Shown in pieces: positions 50,037 through 61,465 of a DNA stretch of 64,000 bases. The translations under genes were made by a program, and so were the position numbers. Every line of letters starts with the position of its first letter. The first letter of the stretch is position 1. Under the pieces are notes generated by a model. The model did no database searches. It had not been told where the DNA came from and saw only the letters and a program-made list of their open reading frames with translations. The DNA comes from Chiua virens (Eukaryota; Basidiomycota; Agaricomycetes; Boletales; Boletaceae): positions 496,001-560,000 of the forward strand of contig JAHNUO010000019.1 in the NCBI GenBank assembly GCA_019787685.1, in the 5' to 3' direction.

Positions 50037-50317
50037 CTATGGGTTGAGGCGCAACAAGGGTATAGGTACGCGAGGGAGGATAACGGAGGGGTTGCGGTTC
50101 TGACAGTTCTGAGGTTGAGGGGCGAGATATAGATCCCGTTGAAGTGCCTTGAGTTCGAGGAGATCACTGGCGCCCTGGTTTGGACGGTGAAAGGACAGCG
50201 AGGGAATCGGGGGACTCACCCATAGGATAGTGGCCTCGCCACAGGGACCGGACTACGGTCCCAATCGTCGGCTTCATGTATTTCCTCGCTACCATCAGCG
50301 CAAAAAGCCACATGTTT
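50037..50317 (-). CDS. Small conserved basidiomycete-type protein with DDWDR motif (3' exons)
   Basis: Two exons join in frame: 50317-50220, which begins KHVAFCADGSEEIHEADDWD, and 50166-50037, which contains GDLLELKALQRDLYLAPQPQ and ends LLRLNP, stop. Together they make 228 nt. The pattern V.F.dg.EEIheADdWDRsP followed by L.Y.DlLELK.LQr.L resembles small hypothetical proteins I recall from other Agaricomycetes; no function is known to me. An acceptor at 50318 implies at least one more exon upstream that holds the start, which I could not place. Confidence 0.5.
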
Positions 50318-50790
50318 CTGAATGAGGGTATATTTACCGTCAGCACGTGAATAAAGATGCGAGTAACAGAATGACGTACCGACTATGAAGAAACTAAGTC
50401 GATGGGAGGGTTAGTACTGCAATCAAAGGACAACACGTACTTTCTGTTGACAGGGATGTCAGTGCGGACCCGAGGCGGTGAAATGCGAAGGACGTACAAT
50501 GGCGCAGACGCGGAAGTTGCGTATGCACGCCCGAGTGTCATCGTCTATTTCGGGCGTCGTCTTGGTAGTGGTGACAGTTGTTTTGTTCCCGTTCTTCTTC
50601 TTTTCGAGCAAGATCTGGAACCGGCCGCCGCATTCTTGGCTGCTCCCACCGACGGTCAGCGCCCTACCACCCGACGACACAGGATTGCGCGTACCAGTCG
50701 ATGGAACATTCAGTAAGCCAACCCGACCAATCGGTCGGGTGACGACAGTCCACCTTGTTCGAAGCGCCACATAAATGGCACTTGTACAGC

Positions 50791-51294
50791 TTACACGACG
50801 ACTTGCTTCCGCTGAAACAGCACACGCATGATCAATTTCGTTCCTGCGTCGATACTCGGCCATCGGTCCGCCTCGCCCGTCACCTGCATGACCTCTGCGC
50901 CCTTGTCAATCGACAGATCGTACAGCCCGGCCTCGAGGATACCGTTTCTGGACGACTGCATCGCGGGACTTGTTCTTCAATACCACCTTGACCATCGCTT
51001 GGAGTTGCTACACGTAAACCAACCTCATTAGCAACACACCTCCCTGCGCACACGAGCATACTTCACCTCAAACGAGGTACAACACTGCATTGGTATTGGG
51101 TGCTCTCGGCCTGTCGCATCGACCAACACCACGAAGCCACGTACTTGCATGGCGGTGGGACTCGCTGGCATCCGACCTCCTATCTTGGCAACGTGCATCT
51201 GCACGAGCCTGTCGAGCTTGTTCATGACGAGGCCTGCATTCTTGCAGGAGGACCATCTGACGCTAGCAGTAATTGGGCGCTTGTCCCGTTTGCG
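50791..51294 (-). pseudogene. ULD_2-type ubiquitin-like domain protein, C-terminal exons, frameshifted
   Basis: The exon 51294-51067 starts after a TAG acceptor. It reads MNKLDRLVQMHVAKIGGRMP, then VRGFVVLVDATGREHPIPMQ and CCTSFE. The next exon, 51007-50791, reads QLQAMVKVVLKNKSRDAVVQ, then KRY, then one frame over LEAGLYDLSIDKGAEVMQVT and GTKLIMRVLFQRKQVVV, stop. The order VxLVDAtGReHxIPxxxCxSF ... RYxEAGxYDLxID ... PGTKxxMRV is that of the ubiquitin-like (ULD_2) domain of many Agaricomycete hypothetical proteins. The switch at CGGTATC^CTCGAG looks like one extra C. If that base is an error, the C-terminus is intact. Upstream exons were not found. Confidence 0.6.
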
Positions 51295-52355
51295 CTACCG
51301 AAGAAGGAAAAGGATAGAAGCCATCAGAGGGGGTTACGACTTCAAAAATCCGAGTGGGACATACATAACGAATAGGGCCGAATCTGATGCACCGACGTGC
51401 GTTTACCACCTCAGACTCCCCGTGACCAGGTGTCGTAGATGTAGAGGTACCGAATACGAGGGGAGGGATTCTCCGGGGATGTGGTTGAACTTAAACCTTG
51501 AATTGATTCAGAATTTGATGGTCGGATCTCAGGTCGGAGCGGGCGCTTTTGACGCACAGCGATCACCTTGGATAGGTGACCAGCGAGGGATGGGAGATAG
51601 TGCATGAGAGTGTGTGGTTCCGAGGTAGGTGGTATCAGAAGACGAGGAGGTTTGGATGAGAAAGGTTTCAAGTTCGGATTACAGAAGCGAGCGAAGAGGA
51701 TGAATGAGAAGAAGTAGAACATGAGAGGACCATGAGGTGCGTTAGTTTCGCTGTGGATACATTGGTCGCTATAAAAAATGGAGCATCTCGGAAGAACGTC
51801 GTGTGAAGCTTTCAAGAGTGGCTGGCACCGCCAAAGTCGGCCGATACAATGTTACGTATCCGAATCAGCCGACATGCAATAAACTACTACGAGCAACTAA
51901 GTACCTTCCACGGAGCCGCACACTGGCGAGTCCTCAATCCAGAGTCCAACGAAAAAAGCAAATATCTAAAAGCCTACACGATAATTCAAAGGTCAGACAA
52001 TGAGTAGAACACTGCAATAACACATGTCCTATGTTAGTGTCAAGTAATGGCCGTCAGCGGTCAAGGACAAAATAAAATAATTTGTCTCTACATAGAAAGC
52101 GAAGTGCCACTGCCGCGTGCTACCGCACCGGCGGGGGCGAATGCATTGAAACGAGTGTGGTGAATAGAAAGGCTTGTGTGATCCAGAGCATTCTCTGGGC
52201 AGGGACTTGTGACATGGATATATACGGATGGAGCAATGCGAAATGCTGTGTAGAGATGCTACCCACGAAAAAGGAATCAATACGGACCGAAACGGAGAGG
52301 GAGGAGAGCACGTACCCCGCGAAATGAGCCACTACTTCCGAGTGTACATTTTGTG
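51295..52355. other. Stretch without a recognisable gene
   Basis: May contain 5' exons of the ULD_2-like gene. I looked here for the glucanase-like domain expected downstream of the SKN1-type N-terminus at 52356-53111 and did not find it. Confidence 0.4.
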
Positions 52356-53111
52356 TCATGGAGTTGTGTCGTTTCCCTCGACGACGAAGTACCATATAGG
52401 GTAGAATATAAAGAGGCACAACAGGGCGATGATGACGAGGACAAGTACACCAATATTTACGAAACCTCGCATGGTGAGTGCTCTCGACGCGTAAACGGGG
52501 GTGTTATCAGACGGGTCGTGCAAGGCGTCATCGTCTTCCGGGGTGTCTATATGGAGACTGGGGTCAAATGGGTAGGCAATGAATTTGTTTGGGGTATGGG
52601 AACCAGACGGGTATTTTGAGTCGTAGGACACAGTGAGTATGGAGTCTCCTGAGTTGGAGAGAAGAGAATTTCGGTTCATGCTTGGTGGAGATAGGGATGA
52701 TTGTCCTTCGGTGCCAGCCAGACGGTATAGGATCATGGAGGCACGATGTGGAGTGAGGGACGTGCGGTGGGAAGTGAGTGCCTGGGATTCTTCTGAAGGG
52801 ACACGGTTGATTAACATGCTTTGCCTGGATTGGGTACGGGAGCGAGGGAACAGGGAAGGAGGGATAGACTGCTGAACGGGTGTGTTGGGGTTCAAGGGGG
52901 AGGAGACGAAGGTGGGGCTAACGGTGTGCGATCGCGGCGTTCTCGACTGCGTATCGGCTGGCAGCAGGGGGAAATCCACGCTGCCGCTACTGGTGCTCGG
53001 TGTCCTTGAGGAGTGCATGGTGTGTACGTCCTGATCGCTGTCCGTACGGTCCATGGGGAATTGTGCCGGGGACAGGGCGAGAGGTATTTCGTGGCTTGAT
53101 GGTTCGGCCAT
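52356..53111 (-). CDS. SKN1/KRE6-type membrane protein, N-terminal part only
   Basis: A single open exon of 251 residues from ATG 53111. The first 220 residues are Ser/Thr/Pro-rich and cytoplasmic in character (TPSTSSGSVDFPLLPADTQS, SILTVSYDSKYPSG). KFIAYPFDPSLHIDTPEDDD and DALHDPSDN follow, then a basic-flanked transmembrane helix (RGFVNIGVLVLVIIALLCLF, about residues 216-242). This is the layout of the N-terminal anchor of fungal beta-1,6-glucan synthesis proteins (KRE6/SKN1). Those continue with a lumenal GH16-like domain of some 400 residues. Here a TGA follows within ten residues of the helix and no GH16 text is seen downstream. It is either a truncated copy or a membrane stub; the family assignment is by pattern. 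Confidence 0.55.
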   Translation of the reverse strand: MAEPSSHEIPLALSPAQFPMDRTDSDQDVHTMHSSRTPSTSSGSVDFPLLPADTQSRTPRSHTVSPTFVSSPLNPNTPVQQSIPPSLFPRSRTQSRQSMLINRVPSEESQALTSHRTSLTPHRASMILYRLAGTEGQSSLSPPSMNRNSLLSNSGDSILTVSYDSKYPSGSHTPNKFIAYPFDPSLHIDTPEDDDALHDPSDNTPVYASRALTMRGFVNIGVLVLVIIALLCLFIFYPIWYFVVEGNDTTP

Positions 53112-54346
53112 TTCGCAGAACAGTGAAAGGAGTGCACGTTCTGAAGGGAAAGAGGGGAATTGCTCGATAAGAGCGTTGAAGGAGTGATTTGAGCAGCCAG
53201 CTTATATCGCGACTGGTCAAAGACTTGTCAAAGCGTGTCGGTGAGTTTTCGTTCCGAGTTCGTCCAAGTTGCGGCTTTTGCTCACCGTTCCTTGATTATT
53301 ATGTAATACCCCTTTGGCACTCCCTGTGCTTACTGCGCGGTTTCGAGTGCACAATGGCAGCCTCGTCGTCGTCGTCTCGGTGTGAATAACTGTGGGTATT
53401 CGGATGTAGAGGACTTGGCAGGATATATGTTTCACCTTCGAGTCGAACTCTCCCATAAACTCGAGATTACGTAAAAAGCCCCACTATGAATAGTCGCCGG
53501 AATTCAAGTAAAACAGAATCCACATGGTGCAGGCGCAGGACAGATAAACTATGCGCCCGCCAGGCGCAAGGGACAGCACCCATAAGAACCATCTGTTCAA
53601 AATAAAAGCCGATCAAGAAGGGCCCAACTGTCATTCCAGGTCGGAACGACAGTACTTGCGAATCACCTCTAGATCGGTACGAAGCCGGGGCCCCAAGCGG
53701 TCTGACATTCTGTGGCATCGGTATCAATCTACAGATCGAGCAGTTTCACCCTCGTGGGCAAACCAGAGTCCCATGACCATCCTCTTGCGCCCTGTTGATA
53801 TCCTCCGGCGTGGGCTAGACAGAAAGCGGTACCGCTGATGCATGGTACGGGCCAGTACATAGCCACTATTCACCGGGCTTCAACATGGTCATACGCTCTC
53901 CAGATTGGTCGTCGAAGATACTGAGTCCTCTGTCCTTTAAGCATTCTGGGGACCTTGGTGAACCCCAGCAACAAAGCCCACTGGCATACGTGGGAGCGGA
54001 ATTATTTCAAAGGTGCAGTAGAGATATGTGGTGCCATAGACTGGTGGCACATGTTACGAGGCATGTTTGTCTGCGCATGTGGGTCTGACGTATTCCCCCG
54101 AATCATTTATCTTGGATTGTAGCTCCATGCCAAACCTCTCAATTGGAGTGGAGTATCAGGGATAACGCGAGGTTCGTCCTCTCCTCATATGATGTCTTTT
54201 CAAGGTTGAACTGAAATCCAACTTCTTGACTTCAACACAAGTTGGACGTCACCCAGGATCGACGTGATATCGTGATATTGCGGTACTAGTACATATTTGG
54301 TATCCCTCCTTCGATCAGAGGCACGCGCACACAAAACATCGAACGG
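53112..54346. other. Intergenic, nothing recognised
   Basis: Promoter side of the SKN1-type gene, then text with only short ORFs. No gene supported. Confidence 0.4.
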
Positions 54347-55430
54347 TCAGTTTGAACGGATGAAAATTTTGTGGACGTGTGCCATCAAATCAGGCCACGA
54401 TTCCTGTGATATCAACACCGGCGTTGTTTGCACCGTGCCCTCCTCGTCGAAAAAGAGTGCCCCAGTAACCGTGATGTCCGTTTTTGAATAGTATCCCCTT
54501 TGCACGACGATTCCAAAATCGCACTTGAAGATATCCATCGCAGACTGCTCAGAGGACACATGTCAGCGATCGCACTCGGATGGAATGATGTCCTTCCGAC
54601 TGACACTGTACTTGGTGGACAAGGCTTGTCTACTGAACATCATCGTTTGGGTGGTACCCTCCTTATTCATGTGTTCGACGATGATTGGTGACCTTCCTCC
54701 TGGTTTTGAAAAGTCGAGCAGCGCTTTCAAGAAATGACCAATGCCAACAGCCGTTTCTTGACGGGTGTTGAGCAGGTACTGGACAACAGAATATACACTG
54801 CTCATAGCGCTGCAACACGTCAAATCAAATCGACACGAAAAATGGGCGGAATCATCGTACTTGGTAAGGGTACGAAGAGATGGTGATGAGAGTGGGAAGA
54901 CTGCGGAATACGAGTCATTGCATAGTTTTATAGTACCTCATCACGTTATCAGGGCCGATATCAGCAAGATAGGAACGCACGATATTGGAGGTTTGCGCCC
55001 TGTCGTATATGAATGATCTTCGCACCGCCGATTTAGCAGGATTGATAAAGGAACAAGTCCCTCTAGTAGCGGCCAACTTGAAGCATGCCATGATACAATG
55101 TGTCATTACCTTTCCATGTTCATGAGCACCATGCAGGAGAACTCACCGAGGGATTAACGCGGATGCAGTGGTAAATATACATAGATGACAAGTAGCCGCA
55201 TAAAATGGGCTTCCATGTAATGTGCCTCGGCCCTCGAGGCACGATGGAGGTGTGACGCATGTGAATCGTCACTGTTGTGGAAGACATGGTGACTTTGATT
55301 CCACCATGCAACGCCTGTTTCATGCAAGGTCTAGTAGGTGATATAGGACATACTGAACCGTTTGTCATGCGTTCAACTATACGATCCATTATGCTGCCAC
55401 TTGAGAGTCGCTTGCATGTCGGCATCACGA
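54347..55430 (-). pseudogene. Unrecognised, probably decayed multi-exon gene
   Basis: Minus-strand segments look coding and can be chained. SSTTVTIHMRHTSIVPRGPR at about 55270 leads to a donor at 55155. The acceptor before LAATRGTCSFINPAKSAVRR (55080) continues in phase. Then DIGPDNVMRYYK is followed, one frame over, by LCNDSYSAVFPLSSPSLRTL and GIGHFLKALLDFSKPGGRSP. The last piece, FKCDFGIVVQRGYYSKTDIT, ends IFIRSN, stop. The switch at 54930 falls in an AAAA run and looks like a 1-nt indel; the last join (about 54560) has no clear intron. I do not recognise the family. Confidence 0.35.
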
Positions 55431-55638
55431 GTCGCGGGCAGCATGATCAAGCGCCGTCACTGCAACCTGAGAAGTGGTTCGGCGCTCCGAGGTCCACAGA
55501 GCTATGTTCATGATGACCAATTTCTTCTGCTGAAGCGCTCACTGGCACCCTCGGTCTACCTTACAAATCTCCTTACCCAAGGCCGTCTATCTATATCGTC
55601 ACACACGATATGTTGCTAATCTCACGCAATCTCTCGAC

Positions 55639-55646
55639 TATAAAAG
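55639..55646 (+). promoter_or_regulatory. TATA box of the Old Yellow Enzyme gene
   Basis: TATAAAAG in the context ctcgactataaaaggctgc, 95 bp upstream of the ATG at 55734. Confidence 0.6.
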
Positions 55647-55733
55647 GCTGCCTACTACGTCAAGCGAACCGAACAACAGAACGAAACGCGTCTACCCTTC
55701 ACCGTCCTCTCAGGCATCCAGCCAGTACCAACC

Positions 55734-57039
55734 ATGTCCTCTACTCCCACCTTGTTCCAGCCCATCCAGGTTGGCCGCTTGACACTTCAACATCGCGTCG
55801 TACTTGCCCCATTGACTCGCTTCCGGGCGTACGCCTCCCATGTCCCCGGACCTCAAGCAGCGACCTACTACTCTCAACGCGGTTCCACACCTGGAACCCT
55901 GCTCGTCACCGAAGCCACCTTTATCTCGCATGATGCAGGCGGATACGAACATGTCCCAGGCATCTACACCGACGAACAGATCGAAGGATGGAAAAAGGTA
56001 CGTGCCCGATCGATCACTTCATGCTAAACCTCTTCTCACGTGATCTCGCAGATCACCGATGCTGTGCATGCCAAAGGATCCTACATTTTCCTCCAGCTCT
56101 GGGCGCTGGGTCGTGCTGCGGATGCCGACTTTCTCGAGAAGCAGGATCCGCCTTCGCCGTTCGTCGGACCATCGGCTATCGCGATTACCGGTTCAATACC
56201 ACCTCGTCCCTTGACAGAGGAAGAGATCAAAGAGTACATTCCCGCGTACGCTCAAGCGGCCCGTAATGCCGTCCATCGGGCCGGATTTGATGGCGTGGAG
56301 GTGCACAGTGCGAACGGGTACCTCCTGGATCAGTTCCTTCAAACGGTGTCCAACACACGCACGGATAGATGGGGTGGCGATGAAGAAGGTCGCACACGAT
56401 TCACGAGGGAAGTCGTCGACGCCATCGTGGATGCTGTCGGAGAAGACCGCGTCGGTGTGCGTCTCAGTCCCTGGAGCACATTCCAAGGTGAAAAGCGTCG
56501 ATTTGACGTGCAAGACGTCATGCTGATTCTCTCCCAGACATGAAAATGCCCGATCCCCGTCCGACCTTTGCGTACCTCGCTACCGCCCTTCGCGACAAGC
56601 ATCCCAAGATGGCGTATCTTCATGTGGTGGAGTCCCGCGTAGCCGGAAACGCGGACATCACGGCGATCGAAGGAGAAAACAACGATTTTTTGCGTGAGAT
56701 ATGGAAGGGTGGCAAAGGCGGTGAGGAAAGGATATTCATATCAGCTGGTGGGCACACCCGCGAGACTGCGCTGCACACCGCGGAGGAGAAAGGCGGGCTT
56801 GTCGCCTTTGGCCGTCTGTTTATACCAAACGTGAGTGTGGATGGTTATGTATAGTCGCGCCATACTCACCCAACGATCGGGATTCTCAGCCTGACCTGCC
56901 GATTCGGTTACAGAAGAACGTACTGCTCACGCGCGGGGACCGGTCGATGTACTACCTGCCAGGAAACCTAACACCCCTTGGATACAGTGATTGGGCGTTT
57001 TCGAATGGCCATGTTGAAGGGGTCGATGGAAGGCTGTGA
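55734..57039 (+). CDS. Old Yellow Enzyme family FMN oxidoreductase
   Basis: Four exons, 55734-55997, 56052-56487, 56538-56830 and 56890-57039, total 1143 nt or 380 residues, normal for the family. These NADPH-dependent flavoenzymes reduce activated C=C bonds, for example of enones. Visible motifs: LFQPIQVGRLTLQHRVVLAP at the N-terminus (FMN barrel strand 1), FLQLWALGR, VEVHSANGYLLDQFLQ (His173 and Asn176 bind the substrate carbonyl, Tyr178 is the usual proton donor), NTRTDRWGG, VGVRLSPWSTFQ, FISAGGHTRETAL and LVAFGRLFIPNPDLPIRLQK near the C-terminus. It ends GYSDWAFSNGHVEGVDGRL. All introns are about 50-60 nt. It is intact, with a TATA box upstream. The physiological substrate cannot be told from sequence. 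Confidence 0.93.
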
Positions 57040-57677
57040 TATGACCAAGTACGAGTCCAATTGTACATTGAATGTAAACCTGGATGCGGTTCGGGAGCAA
57101 ACATTGCCAAACAGGACCGTATCGTTGAAAATAGCTCTCACTTGGAGCGCAAGCTGATATATTTCTCGAACTAAGTCGATGATGTTGGCGTGTAACATTG
57201 TGGAAGCCTGAGTCCGGCCCGTCAGCGACTCAACCGAGGTACGTCTTTGAACAGTGTTTCAAATCACTTGTCCAGAACGACTCTCTTGTGATATATCATG
57301 TCCAGTTTAGGGAGACTACATTCCACTATTTCAGGGCAGTCCAATGGATCGCACTGATCATTAACATTGATGACATCGTCTCACAAACTAATAGTTTTGT
57401 CTTTCCCCGACTCTCATACTAACCGAAGAAATGTTGACAATTATTAGAGTACTATATACATATGGACGACAACTTTTGCAAGAAAGGACGATGATTATTA
57501 TCATGATAGGCATCGGCGAAGGAGGAACATGGTGGGACATGGCTCTTGCCCCGCGCGTTCAACCGTCATGGCGAGGAAAGCGTTGCGAGGGCGCAGGTAC
57601 GTTCATCTGCACAGATCGTTTTTAGGCGCTGAAAAAGTGAGGTGTCAGTGTCTAATCTATCATCATCACGCGGCACG
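57040..57677. other. Intergenic between convergent genes
   Basis: 3' flanks of the oxidoreductase (plus) and the SAP-motif gene (minus). Nothing recognised. Confidence 0.4.
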
Positions 57678-58598
57678 TCACTCACGCTTTATGAGCTTTG
57701 GCCAGATCCAATCTTTCCTCCATGTCGGAATTTGATGGGAATTCTGATACCTGATTACGGATTCCATCACGCGGAATTGAGAAGCTTCGCTATGCATAAC
57801 TTTCTTCAACATTTGCGACCTCCTCTGAATATTGGCCTCGCGGAACCGAAGCTCCTTGAGATCCTCCAAGACAGCAGCTTGCCTTGCGACAAGGTCATTA
57901 AACATTTCCCCAAGCTCATTGATGACGTCCTCTGTAACTGGACTGTTCAACAATTCCTCGTCATTGCAGTTGATTATCTTGTATAACGAGTATTTGTCGA
58001 AGTCAGTGTTCTGTGGCTCGGCCACCAATTGATTCTGGTCGTCTACCTGACGTACGTTTTCCTCAGCGACACCTGTAGCAGTGGGGCAGTTAGCTCAGGG
58101 ACGTATCTTGGATAGTCGGGTCTTACCTAGATTCTCTTCTGAGCCTCCGGCCTCTGCAGGCGCTCCTTGGTCGTCTTGTGAAGAAGGCTCTTTAACTTCA
58201 GGGGGAGACCAGAGAGGGTGCTCTTCGATGCCTTCCTCCAACTTAGTTTTCTTGCTGTAGGGTCCCTCTTCTTGGTCCTCCTCGACGGGCCTAAACAGTA
58301 CGTCGTCGATGCTTCTCCAGTGCCTTTGATTCTTCGTCACTCACCTCGCCCTCTTTGCTTCTTGTGAAGACAATAGTTGTTCCATGATTTGATCGCTTTT
58401 CGTGTTTGCTTTAACGCCAGTGGCCTACATAACGTTAATCTCGCTTCAAGGAGGATAACCATCGCTCACCTTGGCGAGTTCCTGGAGCTCGTTATGGCGG
58501 AGACCTGTAAGGGTCTCGAAATCCAAAGTTACCGACTGCGCTGGCTCAGAGGTGCCGGTGGATTTGGCTTTAGATTGCATTGGGAAGGAGGGGCTCAT
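57678..58598 (-). CDS. SAP-motif protein with coiled-coil C-terminus
   Basis: Four exons, 58598-58470, 58424-58345, 58290-58127 and 58072-57678, total 768 nt, 255 residues. After a Ser/Thr-rich start (MSPSFPMQSKAKSTGTSEP) there is a SAP-like helix-turn-helix split by intron 1: LTGLRHNELQELAK then ATGVKANTKSDQIMEQLL (about residues 28-61). SAP motifs usually bind scaffold-attachment DNA or nucleic acid. An acidic, Pro-rich middle (EEHPLWSPPEVKEPSSQDDQ) follows, then a helical Glu/Leu/Arg-rich C-terminus (LVARQAAVLEDLKELRFREA) that could form a coiled coil. A nuclear role is inferred. No further domain recognised. An upstream exon ending ELEDFITG exists on the same strand, but its phase does not match, so the ATG at 58598 is preferred. 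Confidence 0.65.
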
Positions 58599-60188
58599 GC
58601 TCCTGAAATCGAGGGGTGAGACCTGAGGATTTACTATGTGTAAGATGGCAACTGCGTACTGACCTGTTATGAAATCTTCGAGTTCGATACGTTTCTCTGA
58701 GAGTCTTGCTCTTCCAACCACGGACTGATTGCGTTTTATAGCACATCTGGTCCGCGCACGAGCAACAAAGCAGGTGGGTATACTCCACATTCTATTGTTC
58801 CGAACCATCGCGAGCCATTGCTTTGCTCTGTCTGTCACACAATACGGATCGATGGTGGACCGATCAAAGCTCTCCCACTTCCGTCTCGCTTTGATGCTTG
58901 TGTGGAGGTAGACACTAACGATGATCATCATCCCCCTTCCCAAAATTTTACGTGATCTTACGTACTTGGTTTGTTTTCGAAAAACCTGATTTTGTGACGC
59001 AGCTCTGAGATCGCAGTGCGAACGTGTCATCATCCACTGAAGTTATGTAAATTAGTGCTCTCCCGTTGTCGCCCAAGCTTGGGGATCACGTATTGCTCAT
59101 TGATGCTCTATTTCGAATTAAAAACACGCGTTCGAGTGCGAACAATGTTGAGGGCGCTGCCTCATGTATGTAAGAACGTTGCACGAGCGATATGACCTCC
59201 AAATATTCTTGCGGGTTGAGCAAGTTCTGCATTGAGATACCTGGCCATCCCTCAGACTTCGGGTGTGATGGAACAAGGGAATCTTGAATTACTCTATCTC
59301 AATCCGTCTCCATCACGGAGGAAGTCTAGGTGTGTGCTGTTGTTGGCTCGGAATTCAAAGGTCTTTTGACGAATTATCCATGCTTCAGCAGCAAACCCAA
59401 TTGAGCTTCGAAACCCCGGGCCGAACATCCATTGCCTTCAAGCCAGACTGTTTCCCGCCCCGTGTTGTGGGTGTGAGTGGTTCTAACCTTCACGAATGGG
59501 CGGTTGAAAACGGAACGGGAGACACCCTACTTACGCCGGCAGCGGACGCAAATGTCTGTGATAGCAAGGTGCCGTAGCGGGGATAATGATACTAATACGC
59601 GGAGGACGAACGGCAGAGGGAGCTGGGGTCAGGAGTAAAGACAGCAATATAGTGGAAAGAAAGGGGAGGTTAGCGTTGGGTTTGTAGCGACTTACTCACC
59701 AAGTGCCAGTAGAAAAGATCGAGTTGTGCATTGTGCGCTTTGGCAGTAATGTCTGCAAGGTCGGCCTGGTTGATCAGGGCCAGATTGGAGGCAGTGTTGG
59801 GGTTGCTCAAGCTAACGGCGATGTGCCATCTCCGCCGCTGTTGTCCTTGATAGACAAGGAGGGTGCGATGACCTGGAGTATGCGAAGTCATGTCATTGAT
59901 CAGTAAGTTTACATGGTGTTTATAATCCATCTTATTCTACTTGGCTAAGTGGAATAACGCACATAAAGTCGGATTTGAAGCCGAATGGGATGGTACGATT
60001 GACCGAATTGTTCTTTCAAGGTTCTCGTCAAGTTGGACGAGACTGGACTTGTCGTGCGCCCGGGCTAGTTAACGGGAGCGTCAACGACGGCGACAACGGA
60101 TGTTGGGACTAGTAAGTTACGGTCTTGCGCTGTGCGCACCGTGTGAATTCCGTGCACAGTCGTCTGTCCATGTCAGACCTCACCCGAT
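58599..60188. other. Intergenic, one possible minus-strand exon
   Basis: 59705-59930 (minus) is open and ends in a good donor (CACTTG^GTGAGTAAG). It contains ASNLALINQADLADITAKAH. It might be an exon of an unrecognised gene, but no partner exon was found. The rest shows nothing. Confidence 0.3.
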
Positions 60189-61465
60189 ATGCCACCTGCT
60201 CGCCTCCCCTCAGCTAAAGATGCTAAATTAGAACACGATCCAAGCGCCCTCAGTGCATACGACGTTTGTCTCGCACTCGAAGATAAGAGTAGTACAGAGG
60301 AGAATCGCATGCATGCGCGCATACTTGGCTACTTGATTCTCCACGCCGCCTCGGGTTCCACGACCGCGCTGGCCGAGATCGTTAGAGCAATTCACTCCTG
60401 CTCTCAAGACGATCAGAACCTGCTCAATCTTGGAAAGTGCTTTCGTCTATGGTTCATTCTTCCATGTAGGTTCCGTGTCAGCCTCGCTGGGCGAGGGAGT
60501 TCATTGTTGATCTCTTACTCAGTTAAGAAGGCCAAAGGGCGGACGCCAGCCCCATCAGATCATCCCAGTCGTCTATCTTTCGACAGGCTGAAGGAGGATC
60601 TGAAGGCAACGATTACAGAGGCACCGAAGGATATCGATCATAGACAAGCAAAAGCCCAGGTTGGTCGTGTATCAGTAACGTGCATCAATAGCTAATTTAT
60701 GGTTCCAATCACAGGCTCTTATCCGTGATCGTTATCAGTGTGTGGCAACCGGACGATACGACCTGATAGCACACAAGGAATCGATTGTTGATGTCGAAAC
60801 AATTGCGGCTGCAGGCACTCCGGTGCACACAGAGTTGGCCCACATTTTACCGGAGTCTACTTATTTCGGCATATCTAACACACGCGGAAGCTCCCTCGAA
60901 ATGGTAACTCTTTGCATTTTGGCGCTATTGCGACGTTCATCTGCCCTAGAAGGACTACTCTGCCTCAGTTTTGGCTGTCATGCAGCGTTTCGGCTACGAT
61001 GTAGAAAAGGTGAATGGAGCAAAAGTGCATTCCCTCTACAATGTCATGACGATGCAGAAGGATGTTCACGATTGGTTTGATCGTCTGGAAATGTGGTTTG
61101 AGAGCACGGTACGTAGTAGGTGGTCATGGTCAAAATATTATGCCGTCCCTAACATCTCTGGATACCAGGAGGTCGTGAATCGCTATCGTATACGAACTCT
61201 CTGGCCGGAATTCAAGACACCAAGAGCGGAAGTGATGTTCACATCGCCGAATTCTGTTATCTACCCCGTCCCTTCTCCTCAGCTCCTCGCCTTGCACGCC
61301 GCTTGTGCAAAGGTTGCCCATCTTTCAGGTGCGGGCGAATATATCGACAAATTTGATTGCGACACAGACAACCTGAGCGTATTGGCAACTGATGGCAGTT
61401 CGTGGGCCATCTTGACGCATGCTCTCTGGAAGTCGACGACATCCCCCGTCGGTATTGAAGCGTGA
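60189..61465 (+). CDS. HNH nuclease-like (HNH_2 type) protein
   Basis: Five exons, 60189-60465, 60523-60659, 60715-60903, 60950-61108 and 61169-61465, sum to 1059 nt, 352 residues. The N-terminal helical part (ARILGYLILHAASGSTTALA) leads to LGKCFRLWFILPFKKAKGRT and PAPSDHPSRLSFDRLKEDL. The nuclease-like core follows: ALIRDRYQCVATGRYDL, HTELAHILPES, YSASVLAVMQRFGYDVEKVN, SLYNVMTMQKDVHDWFDRLE. The C-terminus carries LLALHAACAKVAHLSGAGEY. This is the layout of a large Agaricomycete family annotated as HNH nuclease domain proteins; the His of AHI and the Asn of YNVMTM are the expected core residues. The intron at 60466-60522 (GTAGGT...CTCAG) is chosen over read-through because it restores the conserved FKKAKGRTPAPS. 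No target is known. Confidence 0.8.

Noticed and set aside
53387..54300. Several 60-95-residue ORFs on both strands
   Set aside because: No family resemblance, no splice partners and no regulatory context.
58629..59033. N-terminal extension of the SAP-motif protein (exon ending ELEDFITG)
   Set aside because: The GT..AG pair is good, but the phase does not fit the downstream frame. The ATG at 58598 needs no extra exon.
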